Assembly: GCA_020850325.1 (NCBI GenBank)
Contig: JADZEW010000008.1
Coordinates: forward strand, 124,001-188,000
Origin: Methanoregulaceae archaeon
GTDB taxonomy: Bacteria; Armatimonadota; Fimbriimonadia; Fimbriimonadales; Fimbriimonadaceae
Length of the DNA stretch: 64,000 bases
Direction of reading: 5' to 3'
Made by a program: the position numbers and the translations under genes. How positions within the stretch are numbered: the first letter of the stretch is position 1; every line of letters begins with the position of its first letter. Under the pieces are notes generated by a model. The model was not told the DNA's origin and did no database searches. It was given only the letters and a program-made list of their open reading frames with translations. Below are positions 35,449 to 43,355 of the stretch, piece by piece.

Positions 35449-36680
35449 TGATCACATCCTTCCTACTCACGATGGTGGCCCAGGTAGCCGCACCGACTCC
35501 CGGCCCCGGCAACTTCGACAGTTGGCTCGCCTATATCCGTCCTAAGCCAGCCGAACTGGGCTTTGAGGAAGCGGCCTGGAAGGCGACGTTCTGGGAAGCA
35601 GTCGTCGAGTCTCAGAAGACCGCGAAGCCGATCCTCCTGTGGGCGATGAATGGCCATCCCATGGGCTGTACGTGAAACAATGGCGTCATAGCCAGGCAGG
35701 CTGTCTGGAATCACCCCCAAGTTAAGGACCTCCTTCGCAACTTCGTCCCAGCCGCGGACGAGGTGCATCGGCTTCAAGTCGGCAAGGACCCGGAATGTCT
35801 GCTCGCTCAAAAGATTTTCGAGCAGGGCCACTACGCCGGCCGAACGCAGCCCTCGAACACCCGACAGGGGATCTACGCCGCGGCCCCGAGCGGCTTCATG
35901 CTAGCGAGCATCAACACGAACGACCCGATCGCGATGGCGGGGATGCTTCGGCGGGCGCTTGACAAGTGGAATGCGATGACGCCGTTCGAGCGGTCCTCGT
36001 CCGTCGATGTCGAAGCTCAGGCGAAGCAGATCAACCGCCCCGAGGCGAAGTACCCCGAGGATGGCTTGGTGTTGCGAGTGTTTTCGCGCGACCTACCGCG
36101 CGAAAACCTCCCCAAGGATTGGCGCGGCTCGGCTTGGAATCAGGACTACGCGTGGTTCCGGCGGGATGAAGTGCTCTCGATGATGCCTGCTAAGATGGCC
36201 AAGGGCGCGCAGCAGGCGGTCCCTGCGCCGATCCTCAACCGGCTGGTACGGCTGAACTTCGTCGACAACGTCCGCGGTCAAACCCCGGCGTTTGCGGAGA
36301 AGGACATCGTTCGGGCGGATCTTACGATCGAAGTTGTATCGGTCGCAAGTGGGGTTGCCGATTTGGTGTTGCGAGGTAGCTCACGCGTGGAAGCCGCGGG
36401 GCGCTGGGCGGTGGCGGGCTATCGCGACATGAACAGTCCGAGCGAGCAGAAGGCGTACATCGACCTGAAGCTGTTTGGGCGAGCGAAGTATCGCGTGGAG
36501 ACTGAGCGGTTCACCTCGTTCGAGATGGTCGCACTGGGTACCCGATACGGGGCGACGCAATACAACGGGCGGACGGATGATGCCGGCCCGGCTCCGATTG
36601 GCTACGCGTTGGTGAAGGCGGGGAACACTTCTGCCGAGCGCGTGGCCCCGGCGAACTACTGGAACTACCACTGGCGGTAA
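35445..36680 (+). CDS. Candidate selenoprotein: thioredoxin-like protein with in-frame TGA
   Basis: One open frame of 411 codons is interrupted only by TGA at 35673-35675. It starts ATG 35445 (ATGA overlap with the previous stop). Upstream: a signal-like segment and KPILLWAMNGHPMGCT. Downstream in the same frame: NNGVIARQAVWNHPQVKDLL, FVPAADEVHRLQ and another 300 codons of normal protein. TGA thus occupies the second redox position of a C-T-U motif in a thioredoxin-like module that covers about residues 40-130. A 7-bp hairpin CCAGGCA / TGTCTGG with GGC loop lies at 35692-35708, 23 nt after the TGA, matching the bacterial SECIS layout. The alternative is a nonsense change of an ancestral Cys codon. 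Confidence 0.7.
35692..35708 (+). promoter_or_regulatory. SECIS-like hairpin downstream of in-frame TGA
   Basis: Stem CCAGGCA / TGTCTGG (seven pairs including one G-U) with loop GGC, starting 16 nt and with its loop 23 nt after the TGA codon at 35673. Bacterial SECIS elements sit at this distance and carry a G in the first two loop positions. Confidence 0.5.
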
Positions 36681-36749
36681 GGCTGCACCGCAGACGTAGA
36701 AGGCCCGCATCAGAACTAGGAGCCGGGATGGCGCTTGCTCGCGCGTGGC

Positions 36750-36974
36750 TCACTCGGACTCAAACTCGCTTCGCGGTAGGCCCGACTGCCTGATGATCGC
36801 AGATAGGGTCCCCAGGGTCAGGTTGTCGTGCATCGGATCGGGCACCGTCGTTGTGCCGTCGGCCGTGCGGTGTTGGCAAACCGCGTGGCTACCCCGCTGT
36901 CGCACCAACTGAAAGCCATGACGCCCGAGAATCTCGCAGACTTCCTTGCCAGAAAGCCTACGCGACCTTCCCAA
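36750..36974 (-). CDS. hicA: HicA-type mRNA interferase toxin
   Basis: Protein of 74 residues with RRLSGKEVCEILGRHGFQ, VRQRGSHAVCQH (the catalytic His after RGS), TTTVPDPMHDNLTLGTL and IIRQSGL. All elements of the HicA double-stranded RNA-binding-like fold are present. The start is a TTG at 36974 inside the last codons of hicB, so the two overlap by 17 nt. A later in-frame start would delete the first helix. Together with hicB it forms a type II toxin-antitoxin pair. Confidence 0.9.
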   Translation of the reverse strand: MGRSRRLSGKEVCEILGRHGFQLVRQRGSHAVCQHRTADGTTTVPDPMHDNLTLGTLSAIIRQSGLPRSEFESE

Positions 36975-37191
36975 TGGTGACCTCGACCGAAGTAATGAAC
37001 ACCTCGCTGTTGAGGCGCCGCGCCACTTCTGACGAGTCTGCCGTCTCAAAGAACAGCTCAACCGCTTCGATGAAATTCAGCCTGGCCTGCTCGACCGAAC
37101 TGCCTTGACTCGCAATGTCAAGTTCAGGGCACAGTGCGTTGTAGTGTTCGCCTTCCCGTTCGATTAGAGCCGTCACTCTCAGCGTGTCCAT
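36958..37191 (-). CDS. hicB: HicB-type antitoxin
   Basis: Protein of 77 residues with the HicB partial RNase H fold: RVTALIEREGEHYNALCPEL, DIASQGSSVEQARLNFIEAVELFFE. It ends SVEVTIGKVA with no added DNA-binding domain, so this is the short HicB form. ATG 37191 is preferred because a -10-like TACAAT lies 9 nt upstream (37201-37206). It precedes and overlaps hicA. Confidence 0.88.
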   Translation of the reverse strand: MDTLRVTALIEREGEHYNALCPELDIASQGSSVEQARLNFIEAVELFFETADSSEVARRLNSEVFITSVEVTIGKVA

Positions 37192-37200
37192 CTCACTCAC

Positions 37201-37206
37201 ATTGTA
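37201..37206 (-). promoter_or_regulatory. -10-like hexamer before hicB
   Basis: Minus-strand TACAAT lies 9 nt before the hicB ATG at 37191. Candidate promoter with an extremely short or absent leader. Confidence 0.4.
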
Positions 37207-37214
37207 TCGCAGAC

Positions 37215-38276
37215 TCATTGCCGACGCCGACGAATCATCGCCGCCAGCCCGACACCCACCGCGGCCAGCGTCGCTGGCTCCGGAACCGGCTGCGTCCACA
37301 GCAGCGCGTGGGTCATGCTCGAGTTCGGATCCACGCCGTAGCCGGCGATGTAGGTGAAGTTGGCGTCGCTCCAGATGCTGTATGCCCGGGTGCTCAAGAA
37401 GTTCGGATCATGCAGATCGACCCAACTGCCTGCAGTGCCGTTCCAAAGGCTCGCCCGCTCCTGGCCGCCAATCGTCACGTAGCCAACCTGGAATCCTCCA
37501 TAGACTCCAAACGCCTCGCCCTCTGTGGCAGCGCCGGGCGTGAGGTCGACCCAAGATGCGGCGGTGCCGGTCCACAAACTAGCCCGGCTGATGCCGTTGA
37601 CGACCGCCTTGCCCACCTGCTGGGAGCCGTCCGTGAACCAGCCGAAGGACTCGGTCGCCGCCCCCGGGTGCATATCGACCCACGAGGCGGCTGTTCCATT
37701 CCAGATGCTGGCGTGGTAATCGCCGCCGATCCTGGCTTCACCGACTTGCTGGTTGCCCGATAACCCGTGAATCTGTGACTCGATTGCCGCTCCCGGGTGG
37801 AGGCTCTGCCACGAAGCCGCCGTACCCGTCCACAAACCCGCTTGCAGCAGTCCACCAAACTCGGAATAGCCGCCCTGCACGCCATTCTCGACCGCTCTCG
37901 CGTAGGAGTGCGCCGCGCCAGTGGGATGCAAGTCGACGTACGACGCTGCGGTGCCCGACCAGAGGCTCGCCCGATCTTGGGCGGGGTTGCTGATCGGCCT
38001 GATCTCGCCCACCTGCTGAAACCCGTCAGTGGCAGTCGCTCCCGAGACGAACGCAACACCTGGATTCAGACTGACCCAAGACGCCGCCGTGCCGCTCCAC
38101 AGACTTGCTCTTGAAAGGCCGGTGTTGTTCTCGCGGATCACGCCCGCCTGCAGTCCGCCTCGCGTGCTCCAGGCAATGGAAGTCAGTGCTCCTGAAGGGT
38201 GCAGGTTGGTGACCGTCCACACCGCGTGGACTTGGGTGGCGGTGGCCATCAAAGCAATCAGAGCGAGAGGTCGCAT
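37215..38276 (-). CDS. PEP-CTERM protein with repeated LWxGTAASWVDLHP units
   Basis: Exported protein of 353 residues: signal peptide (about 1-18), then seven units of roughly 40-50 residues, each ending in a variant of LWSGTAASWVDLHPGAA and containing a GxQQVG(E/K) turn, which suggests a propeller-like fold. It closes with a PEP-CTERM sorting signal, VPEPATLAAVGVGLAAMIRR, which marks exosortase processing. ATG 38276 places the signal peptide correctly. Probably cell-surface; ligand unknown. Confidence 0.8.
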   Translation of the reverse strand: MRPLALIALMATATQVHAVWTVTNLHPSGALTSIAWSTRGGLQAGVIRENNTGLSRASLWSGTAASWVSLNPGVAFVSGATATDGFQQVGEIRPISNPAQDRASLWSGTAASYVDLHPTGAAHSYARAVENGVQGGYSEFGGLLQAGLWTGTAASWQSLHPGAAIESQIHGLSGNQQVGEARIGGDYHASIWNGTAASWVDMHPGAATESFGWFTDGSQQVGKAVVNGISRASLWTGTAASWVDLTPGAATEGEAFGVYGGFQVGYVTIGGQERASLWNGTAGSWVDLHDPNFLSTRAYSIWSDANFTYIAGYGVDPNSSMTHALLWTQPVPEPATLAAVGVGLAAMIRRRRQ

Positions 38277-38351
38277 CGTGCCTTCCATTGTAGCGGGCCT
38301 TTTGGGCATGGACCCTGGTACTTGTGCGGGACGGTGTCACAATCCGGGGCC

Positions 38352-39278
38352 ATGAATCTCCAACAGGTCAGCAGGGAAGATGCCGCACCGGTGATGGCGC
38401 GGCAGTTCACGGAGTCGTATCCCGGATATCCGCAATCGCCGGCTGAGATTCTCGCGTACGAGGGGCACGCGCTCGAAGGCGCGCACGAGGAGCACTGGAC
38501 GAACGACGAGGGCACCGTCGCGATCGCATTGTTTGCTCCCGATGAGACGCGGCCTCCCCTCCGGATCGAAGGCGAGGTCCATACCTCGGATGATGCCAAC
38601 TACCCACATGCGGTGCATTTTGCCGAAGAACGGACCCGTGCAGTTGGGACCCGCGACCTCTCGATCTGGACGCGGAGCGACAAGTCGTTGCGCCGCACGA
38701 CTCTAGAGTCACGCGGGTATGCGTTGATCCAGACCGCGCCGAGCTCAAAGCTCGATATTGAAGCTTTCGATGAGTCGCGATTCGAGGCAAAGATCACCTC
38801 ATGCCGATACCCAGTGTTGACCATCGCCGAGTTAGCGGTGCGAGGCTTCGACTGGATGCCCGCGCTCTACGAGGCGACCGATGAAATGGCGCGCGACGTT
38901 CCGGACCCGCACGACTATGTTCAAATTCCCTATGAGCAGTACGCGGAACGCCTCAAGAACCCAATGGTTTATGATCACCGCCTCATGTTTGTCGCCATGG
39001 ATGGCGAGCAGATCATCGGCTACACGCGGGTAACGCCGTATCAGCTCGACCCGACCTTGGTAGCCACCGGCCTGAGCGGCGTCCTGCGTGCGTATCGCCG
39101 CCAAGGCGTGGTTACCGCCCTTAAGGTCCGAGCGATTTTGGCGCTGCGCGATCTGGGATTCAAGTGGCTTCGCACTGAGAACGATGTGACGAACCCGATG
39201 TACCCGCTGAACCTGGACTTGGGATTCGCGTGGGAGTGGGACTGGCTGCAGTTTGGCAAGTCATTACAGGCGGGTTAG
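38352..39278 (+). CDS. GNAT-family acetyltransferase (two-domain)
   Basis: Protein of 308 residues with two GNAT-like halves. The C-terminal half shows the acetyl-CoA region: AMDGEQIIGYTRVTPY, TGLSGVLRAYRRQGVVTALK with the R-x-x-G-x-[AV] pyrophosphate loop, and TENDVTNPMYPLNLDLGF. ATG 38352 starts MNLQQVSREDAAPV; the frame is open far upstream but without homology. Such tandem GNATs include mycothiol-type and antibiotic acetyltransferases; substrate unknown. Confidence 0.8.
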   Translation: MNLQQVSREDAAPVMARQFTESYPGYPQSPAEILAYEGHALEGAHEEHWTNDEGTVAIALFAPDETRPPLRIEGEVHTSDDANYPHAVHFAEERTRAVGTRDLSIWTRSDKSLRRTTLESRGYALIQTAPSSKLDIEAFDESRFEAKITSCRYPVLTIAELAVRGFDWMPALYEATDEMARDVPDPHDYVQIPYEQYAERLKNPMVYDHRLMFVAMDGEQIIGYTRVTPYQLDPTLVATGLSGVLRAYRRQGVVTALKVRAILALRDLGFKWLRTENDVTNPMYPLNLDLGFAWEWDWLQFGKSLQAG

Positions 39279-39923
39279 GTCGAGTTTTCGAAACTCGACT
39301 TCCACGCCCTCGGCCTGAAGCGCGATCCGCCCCTGCGTGGCCGTAGCCCCGGTGCCATCGTTGACCAAGTCACCGTTCACCCACACGGTCACGCGGTCTT
39401 TCTTGCACTCGATACGCATCGTGTTCCACTCGCCGAGGGGCTTCTCGGAGTTGTCCGTTAGGTTCGCAATGCGGCGCGCCTTGTCGCCATCGACGCCCCA
39501 CTTCTCCTTCGGACCGCGACGCGCGACCATGTCGGGCACCGAGATGTCCTCACCGATGCACCAAAAGTCGCCCGCATGGCCCGATTGGAGCTGGACCTCT
39601 ATGCTCTGCGGAAACATGTCGTACAGCCGACGCGGCTTCGAGGCATGCACCAGCACGCCGCAGTTGCCGGGCTTGCCCGCGAATCGATACTCGATATCGA
39701 GACGGTAGTCGCGATACACCGCGTCCGTGATCAGATGCCCGCCCGGATTGCCCAAACTCACCAGCAGCCCATTGCGCACAATGAACGGCTTGGTGCCATT
39801 AGGGTCCTTATCGAGCGCGGGAACATCCATGTGCCACCCCGCAAGGTCGCGCCCGTTGAACAGTGGAGCAGGATTGGCGTTTGCGATGACGAGCAGCGCA
39901 CATAGCATGGCCCAGCATGGCAT
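39264..39923 (-). CDS. DUF1080 (3-keto-disaccharide hydrolase-like) exported protein
   Basis: Protein of 219 residues: short signal peptide (about 1-16) then a concanavalin-like DUF1080 domain. Family features are PAPLFNGRDLAGWHM, GGHLITDAVYRDYRLDIEYR, GNCGVLVHAS, QSIEVQLQSGHAGDFW and GEWNTMRIECKKDRVTVWVNG. DUF1080 proteins include 3-keto-glycoside hydrolases and are abundant in Planctomycetes and Armatimonadota. ATG 39923 is chosen as the start of the hydrophobic core; the frame is open to 39968. The 3' end overlaps the GNAT gene by 15 nt. Confidence 0.85.
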   Translation of the reverse strand: MPCWAMLCALLVIANANPAPLFNGRDLAGWHMDVPALDKDPNGTKPFIVRNGLLVSLGNPGGHLITDAVYRDYRLDIEYRFAGKPGNCGVLVHASKPRRLYDMFPQSIEVQLQSGHAGDFWCIGEDISVPDMVARRGPKEKWGVDGDKARRIANLTDNSEKPLGEWNTMRIECKKDRVTVWVNGDLVNDGTGATATQGRIALQAEGVEVEFRKLDLTRL

Positions 39924-40119
39924 ACCAACTGGACCCTCGGCAACCGTTGCCCACGGCCGCATCGGCAAGAGATAGGCTCCAATGCGCTGGTCAAGGGTCT
40001 CGTATCGAGTACTTCCCAGTCAAACCCGGCACAATTACTAGTTCAACGCGCACGGTTTCTTGTTAAGCTAATAGTTACAGTCCGATTGAGGATTGTGCGA
40101 GTGGAGGAACTCAGATTTT

Positions 40120-40851
40120 ATGAAACGATACTATGCGCTGATCTTGCCCCTGTCTTTGGCGTCTCTGAGCTTTGCGGATGGGGTGGTGCCCAACGCATTT
40201 GCGGCCACGGAGGCGCCCGGCACGTTTGCGTTGACCTCGACGGGTACGGCGGGTCGGACCTACCAGATGACGATTGCCGCTTCGCAGCTCGCGGGGATGG
40301 TCAATCACAACATTAGTGGAATGACCTTCCGCGTCAATAATTCGGCAACGGCGAACTGGCCGCCTGCGGACGTCAGCTTCGCCAGCTGGGACATCTACAT
40401 GGGCCAAGGCGTTGCGCCGAGCGCGATGAGCAACACATTCGCGGCAAACTTTATCGGAGGAGCGACGCAAGTTCGTTCGGGTGGACTTGCGTTCTCAGCG
40501 GGCTCGTTTACGGCGGGTGCCTCGGGTAGCACGCCCAACGCGTTTGGGCCGATGATCTCGTTTAACACGCCGTACCTGTACACCGGGGGTGATCTCGCCC
40601 TTGAAATGCGGTTCAGCGCTCAGATCGGCTCGACCGTCCAGTCTCCGTTCGATGCCGTTGCCGCTACGGATACGGGTAATGGCTGGGGAACACTGTTCTC
40701 GGGTCGCTGGACGTCCAACGCGGCTGGCACCACGGGCGGTAACGCCAACTTCCTGGTGACCAACTTCCAGTCGACCGCCGTGCCCGAGCCGGCGACGATG
40801 GCCGTCCTCGGCCTCGGCGCACTGAGCATGCTTCGCCGGCGTCGGAAGTAA
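40120..40851 (+). CDS. PEP-CTERM exported protein
   Basis: Protein of 243 residues: signal peptide (1-20), a Thr/Ala/Gly-rich beta domain, then the sorting signal VPEPATMAVLGLGALSMLRRR. GGAGG at 40103-40107 and ATG 40120 mark the start. No domain is recognised in the mature part. The sorting signal implies cell-surface delivery by an exosortase that is not in this window. Confidence 0.85.
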   Translation: MKRYYALILPLSLASLSFADGVVPNAFAATEAPGTFALTSTGTAGRTYQMTIAASQLAGMVNHNISGMTFRVNNSATANWPPADVSFASWDIYMGQGVAPSAMSNTFAANFIGGATQVRSGGLAFSAGSFTAGASGSTPNAFGPMISFNTPYLYTGGDLALEMRFSAQIGSTVQSPFDAVAATDTGNGWGTLFSGRWTSNAAGTTGGNANFLVTNFQSTAVPEPATMAVLGLGALSMLRRRRK

Positions 40852-40860
40852 GCATCTGAA

Positions 40861-40902
40861 AGCCCCTCCTTTCCACGGGAGAGGAGGGGTTGGGGTGGAG
40901 AG
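40861..40902 (+). repeat. Hairpin/G-tract repeat R9, intergenic
   Basis: Short form: AGCCCCTCCTTTCC arm, GGAGAGGAGGGG return arm, TTGGGGTGGAGAG tail. Starts 9 nt after the PEP-CTERM stop. Confidence 0.88.
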
Positions 40903-40922
40903 GGGCACCTTGCAGAGCACTC

Positions 40923-40980
40923 GCCCCTCCCCACGGTTCGCTAACGCTCACCGACCCTCTCCCCGCAAGCGAGGCGAGGG
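40923..40980 (+). repeat. Degenerate hairpin/G-tract repeat R10, intergenic
   Basis: C-rich arms CCCCTCCCCA and CCCTCTCCCCGC with a weaker GAGGCGAGGG return. Clearly related but decayed. Confidence 0.5.
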
Positions 40981-40990
40981 TACGGCCTGG

Positions 40991-41043
40991 ACTCCCCCTC
41001 TCCTCGGTGTTCGTCCGCGGAGAGGGGGCCGGGGGGTGAGGGG
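40991..41043 (+). repeat. Hairpin/G-tract repeat R11 (long form), intergenic
   Basis: ACTCCCCCTCTCC arm, loop TCGGTGTTCGTCCGC, then GGAGAGGGGG and the tail GGGGGGTGAGGGG. Almost identical to R12 (41786-41840), which suggests recent copying. Confidence 0.9.
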
Positions 41044-41088
41044 CATTCTCGACGACTCAATCGCCCCGTGGAGCAGACGCCACGAGGT

Positions 41089-41658
41089 CTAGCGACGTCG
41101 CCCGAGATTCTTTAATGCCTGGTCGACATCCCGCTTAGTGATCTTTCGGTCTCGGTCCCAGTCCGCTTGCCAAGGAAGGAGCATCTTCTCGAGGTCCGTA
41201 TCGCTCGGTCTCATGCCCCGCCCCTCCTGCATCCAGCGGGTCATGTGACTGATATCGTCGGCCGTGATTTGCCCGTCATTGTCGACATCGCCGAAAACGA
41301 ACTCGATGTGGCTCGTGGGAATCCTCATGCCTGTCGTGATCTCGCGATGAACAGGGAAGCAGGAAGGTGCCGTGAACTCTACGGTGTATGTCCCTGGCGG
41401 CAAGTCCCCCAGGATGAGGCTGAGCCGCCCCTTTGCAATGTCCGTCTGATAGAGACCGTGATCGCGCCCCTTCGAATCTCTGACGCTAGCGAGAACGTTG
41501 GCACCGTCGGGCACGTTGGTTGTCGCAATGAACTCCTGACTGGAAAGGGGAGAAGCCGGCGAGATCGACATGGACGAGAGCTTGGGAGGTGGCGCGCACG
41601 ACATCAGACAGAGTGCCAGAACGAATCCAGTTGGGATCGTCAGCAAATCGCGCACCAT
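41089..41658 (-). CDS. Lipoprotein with dockerin-type calcium repeats
   Basis: Protein of 189 residues. The hydrophobic N-terminus ends in a lipobox-like LCLMSC. A middle carboxypeptidase-regulatory-like part (YTVEFTAPSCFPVHREI) is followed by two EF-hand/dockerin-like units, GDVDNDGQITADDISHMTRW and DWDRDRKITKRDVDQAL. These look like calcium-binding motifs of cellulosome-type or surface proteins. The mature protein is probably envelope-anchored; its partner is unknown. Confidence 0.7.
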   Translation of the reverse strand: MVRDLLTIPTGFVLALCLMSCAPPPKLSSMSISPASPLSSQEFIATTNVPDGANVLASVRDSKGRDHGLYQTDIAKGRLSLILGDLPPGTYTVEFTAPSCFPVHREITTGMRIPTSHIEFVFGDVDNDGQITADDISHMTRWMQEGRGMRPSDTDLEKMLLPWQADWDRDRKITKRDVDQALKNLGRRR

Positions 41659-41785
41659 GCCTAACTCTAGCATGATCCGCGCAGGGCCTCGTCACTCGCC
41701 TTGCTCGTGACATCGAAACCTGCGCCTACGAAGTCTAAGTTGGGTAGCCGCGGGTTTCGAGCGAAGCGAGGCCCCGCGGAATGAA

Positions 41786-41840
41786 AACTCCCCCTCTCCT
41801 CGGTGATTGTCCGGGGAGAGGGGGCTGGGGGGTGAGGGGC
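41786..41840 (+). repeat. Hairpin/G-tract repeat R12 (long form), intergenic
   Basis: Near-identical to R11: AACTCCCCCTCTCC arm, short loop, GGGGAGAGGGGG return, CTGGGGGGTGAGGGGC tail, giving four G runs separated by 2-3 bases. Confidence 0.9.
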
Positions 41841-41873
41841 TCTGACCGAAAAGGCACGAGCAAGGCGTTGTTT

Positions 41874-41920
41874 GCTCTCCCTCCCAACCCTCCCTCTCAC
41901 CGGAGTGAAAGGGAGGGCTC
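41874..41920 (-). repeat. Hairpin/G-tract repeat R13, intergenic
   Basis: Reverse-oriented short form CTCTCCCTCCCAACCCTCC ... GGAGTGAAAGGGAGGGCTC. It resembles R8 and abuts the decayed thrS fragment. Confidence 0.85.
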
Positions 41921-41935
41921 GAACTACTACAACCG

Positions 41936-42097
41936 ACCCAAGAATGCGTCCAACGGCATCGCGCCGAGGTCGCCCTCTTCGCGCGACCGCACCCCGACCG
42001 TGCCATTCTCGATGTCCCGGTCGCCCAAGATCAGCATAACACGGCACCTTCGAAAGCTGCGCATCGCGGATCTTCTGCCTAGGTTCGAAGCGGTGTG
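41936..42097 (-). pseudogene. Decayed 3' fragment of a second thrS copy
   Basis: This 162-nt stretch aligns with the last ~50 codons of thrS (44065-44230) at roughly 80-85% identity by eye. It starts in KIRDAQLSKVP, has a one-base insertion just after it, and ends in GDLGAMPLDAFLGRL followed by TAG, a canonical ThrRS C-terminus. The intact thrS instead ends GMFLQRV. Same strand as thrS, about 2 kb away, with nothing of the rest of the gene. A relic of a rearrangement or insertion at the thrS 3' end. Confidence 0.85.
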
Positions 42098-42172
42098 TCA
42101 ATAGCTGGCGAAGGTAAGACCGCCAAGAGCGGCGATGTAACCTAGTATTTATACGGGAAGTGCGAATTTCTC

Positions 42173-42184
42173 GGGGGGGGGGGG
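42173..42184 (+). repeat. G12 homopolymer at promoter position
   Basis: Twelve consecutive G. Nineteen bases separate it from the TATAAT at 42204, so it covers the place where a -35 element would sit. Confidence 0.85.
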
Positions 42185-42203
42185 AGTTTGACCAAAGACC
42201 ACA

Positions 42204-42209
42204 TATAAT
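42204..42209 (+). promoter_or_regulatory. -10 box of the prepilin cassette
   Basis: Consensus TATAAT, 6 nt before ATG 42216, so a transcript would be leaderless or nearly so. The -35 position is occupied by the G12 tract. Confidence 0.6.
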
Positions 42210-42215
42210 ACTTGT

Positions 42216-42371
42216 ATGTTACGAAGGGTACCGGTATTTAGTCTAGTCTGCGTTGCCGCCGCGATTTTCATATTCGCAGCAACGTCGGAGCCGACCTATC
42301 GCGGCCTGTTTGCGAAGAAGAGGGCAGTGGCTGGGAGTGATGGATGTACCGCTCAAAAGGTTTCACGCTAA
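42216..42371 (+). CDS. Small exported or membrane peptide at the head of the cassette
   Basis: A 51-codon frame too short for usual gene callers: a basic start MLRRVP, a hydrophobic core of about 18 residues (about 7-25), then TSEPTYRGLF and a charged tail. It starts 6 nt after a perfect TATAAT and overlaps the prepilin gene by 28 nt. It could be a signal-peptide-bearing peptide or a translational leader for the prepilin gene. Position supports reality; no homologue is recognised. Confidence 0.45.
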   Translation: MLRRVPVFSLVCVAAAIFIFAATSEPTYRGLFAKKRAVAGSDGCTAQKVSR

Positions 42372-42952
42372 CCGAGGTGCTCGTCGTCATCGGCATCATT
42401 TGTGTTCTGGCATCGCTAGGGTTCTTCGCGAGCGCGCCGAGTCGAGAGGCGGCACGCCAGACCAACTGTGCGAACCAACTTAAGCAGTTCTATGTGATTG
42501 CCCAACTCTATGCCGCAGACAACGATCACGGTAACGGATACCCGGAACTGCACGGCCTCGCCTACATGCCTTCCGATGGACGCAATCCAGTTGACCAACT
42601 GAAGGACTACGGCATGACCCGAGAACTCCTCTTCTGCCCATCTTCGTCAACCGTGATGCGACGCCACTTAGGTTCAAGCTACTTGTGGCCAATATCATCC
42701 CGTCCTGTCAATCCTGACGGAACGATGAGCAAGGCTCGCGAGATGATGATCGCGCGGGAGCAACAGCAAGGCTCTAAGCTGTCCATCGTCGAGTGCCATA
42801 TTCATGACGAGCTCTACTACAGTTTTCGTGAAGACACTGACCCTCTGATAACCCCCCCGTTCCGAATCAGGCTGTTTGTCGACGGTGGGATTGGCCGGGG
42901 ACGCGTGTCACCACCCAGGACGTTCATCTCTACCGATATGGCCTACCAGTAG
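42344..42952 (+). CDS. Type IV prepilin/pseudopilin-like protein
   Basis: Protein of 202 residues with a class III prepilin leader: SKGFTLTEVLVVIGII, with the Gly-Phe cleavage site and Glu at +5. Then CANQLKQFYVIAQLYAADND, as in DUF1559-type pilins of Planctomycetes and Armatimonadota. A terminal H-X9-DG motif is not visible, but FRIRLFVDGGIGRG occupies the similar place. Should be cleaved by PilD and inserted in the inner membrane or a pilus-like structure. First large gene of a cassette with a Cys-rich exported peptide. Confidence 0.85.
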   Translation: MYRSKGFTLTEVLVVIGIICVLASLGFFASAPSREAARQTNCANQLKQFYVIAQLYAADNDHGNGYPELHGLAYMPSDGRNPVDQLKDYGMTRELLFCPSSSTVMRRHLGSSYLWPISSRPVNPDGTMSKAREMMIAREQQQGSKLSIVECHIHDELYYSFREDTDPLITPPFRIRLFVDGGIGRGRVSPPRTFISTDMAYQ

Positions 42953-42965
42953 GCAGGAGACAACA

Positions 42966-43349
42966 ATGAAGAGAAAGGTGATGTACATCTCAGGCATAGC
43001 ACTTGTACTCGCGAGTCTGGCCAACGCCGCTCACATCGAACACGTTGTTCTCGGGAGCAACGTCTGTACTCAGCAGTTCTGGAGGCTCGTTTGTGATGAC
43101 GGATGCGCACCGAGGGTGACCGCGACCTACAAATGCTGCAGCACGATGAGCGGGAATGAGCCGAACTGCTGCCAGAGGCTGTGTTACAACGTGATCTGCG
43201 AGCCGGAAATCGGCGGCCCTCCAAGTTGTTCGGGGTCGGCCAGTGGAAACGTTAACAGCCTTGGCAATTTGTTTACGGGACCCTGCCAAAGCAACGGACT
43301 TTGTTCCGGAACGCCTCCAGGCTGGCAGGGCCCGGGGTCGCCGCTGTAG
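42966..43349 (+). CDS. Cys-rich exported peptide of unknown function
   Basis: Protein of 127 residues: signal peptide (about 1-21, ending ANA) and a mature part with twelve Cys in a short span, including KCC, NCC and the terminal CQSNGLCSGTPPG. The Cys pattern suggests a disulfide-stabilised secreted domain. AGGAGA at 42955-42960 decides ATG 42966. It follows the prepilin gene by 13 nt and precedes the next gene by 6 nt. Could be a structural tip or effector of the prepilin cassette; that is inference. Confidence 0.7.
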   Translation: MKRKVMYISGIALVLASLANAAHIEHVVLGSNVCTQQFWRLVCDDGCAPRVTATYKCCSTMSGNEPNCCQRLCYNVICEPEIGGPPSCSGSASGNVNSLGNLFTGPCQSNGLCSGTPPGWQGPGSPL

Positions 43350-43355
43350 GCGGAC

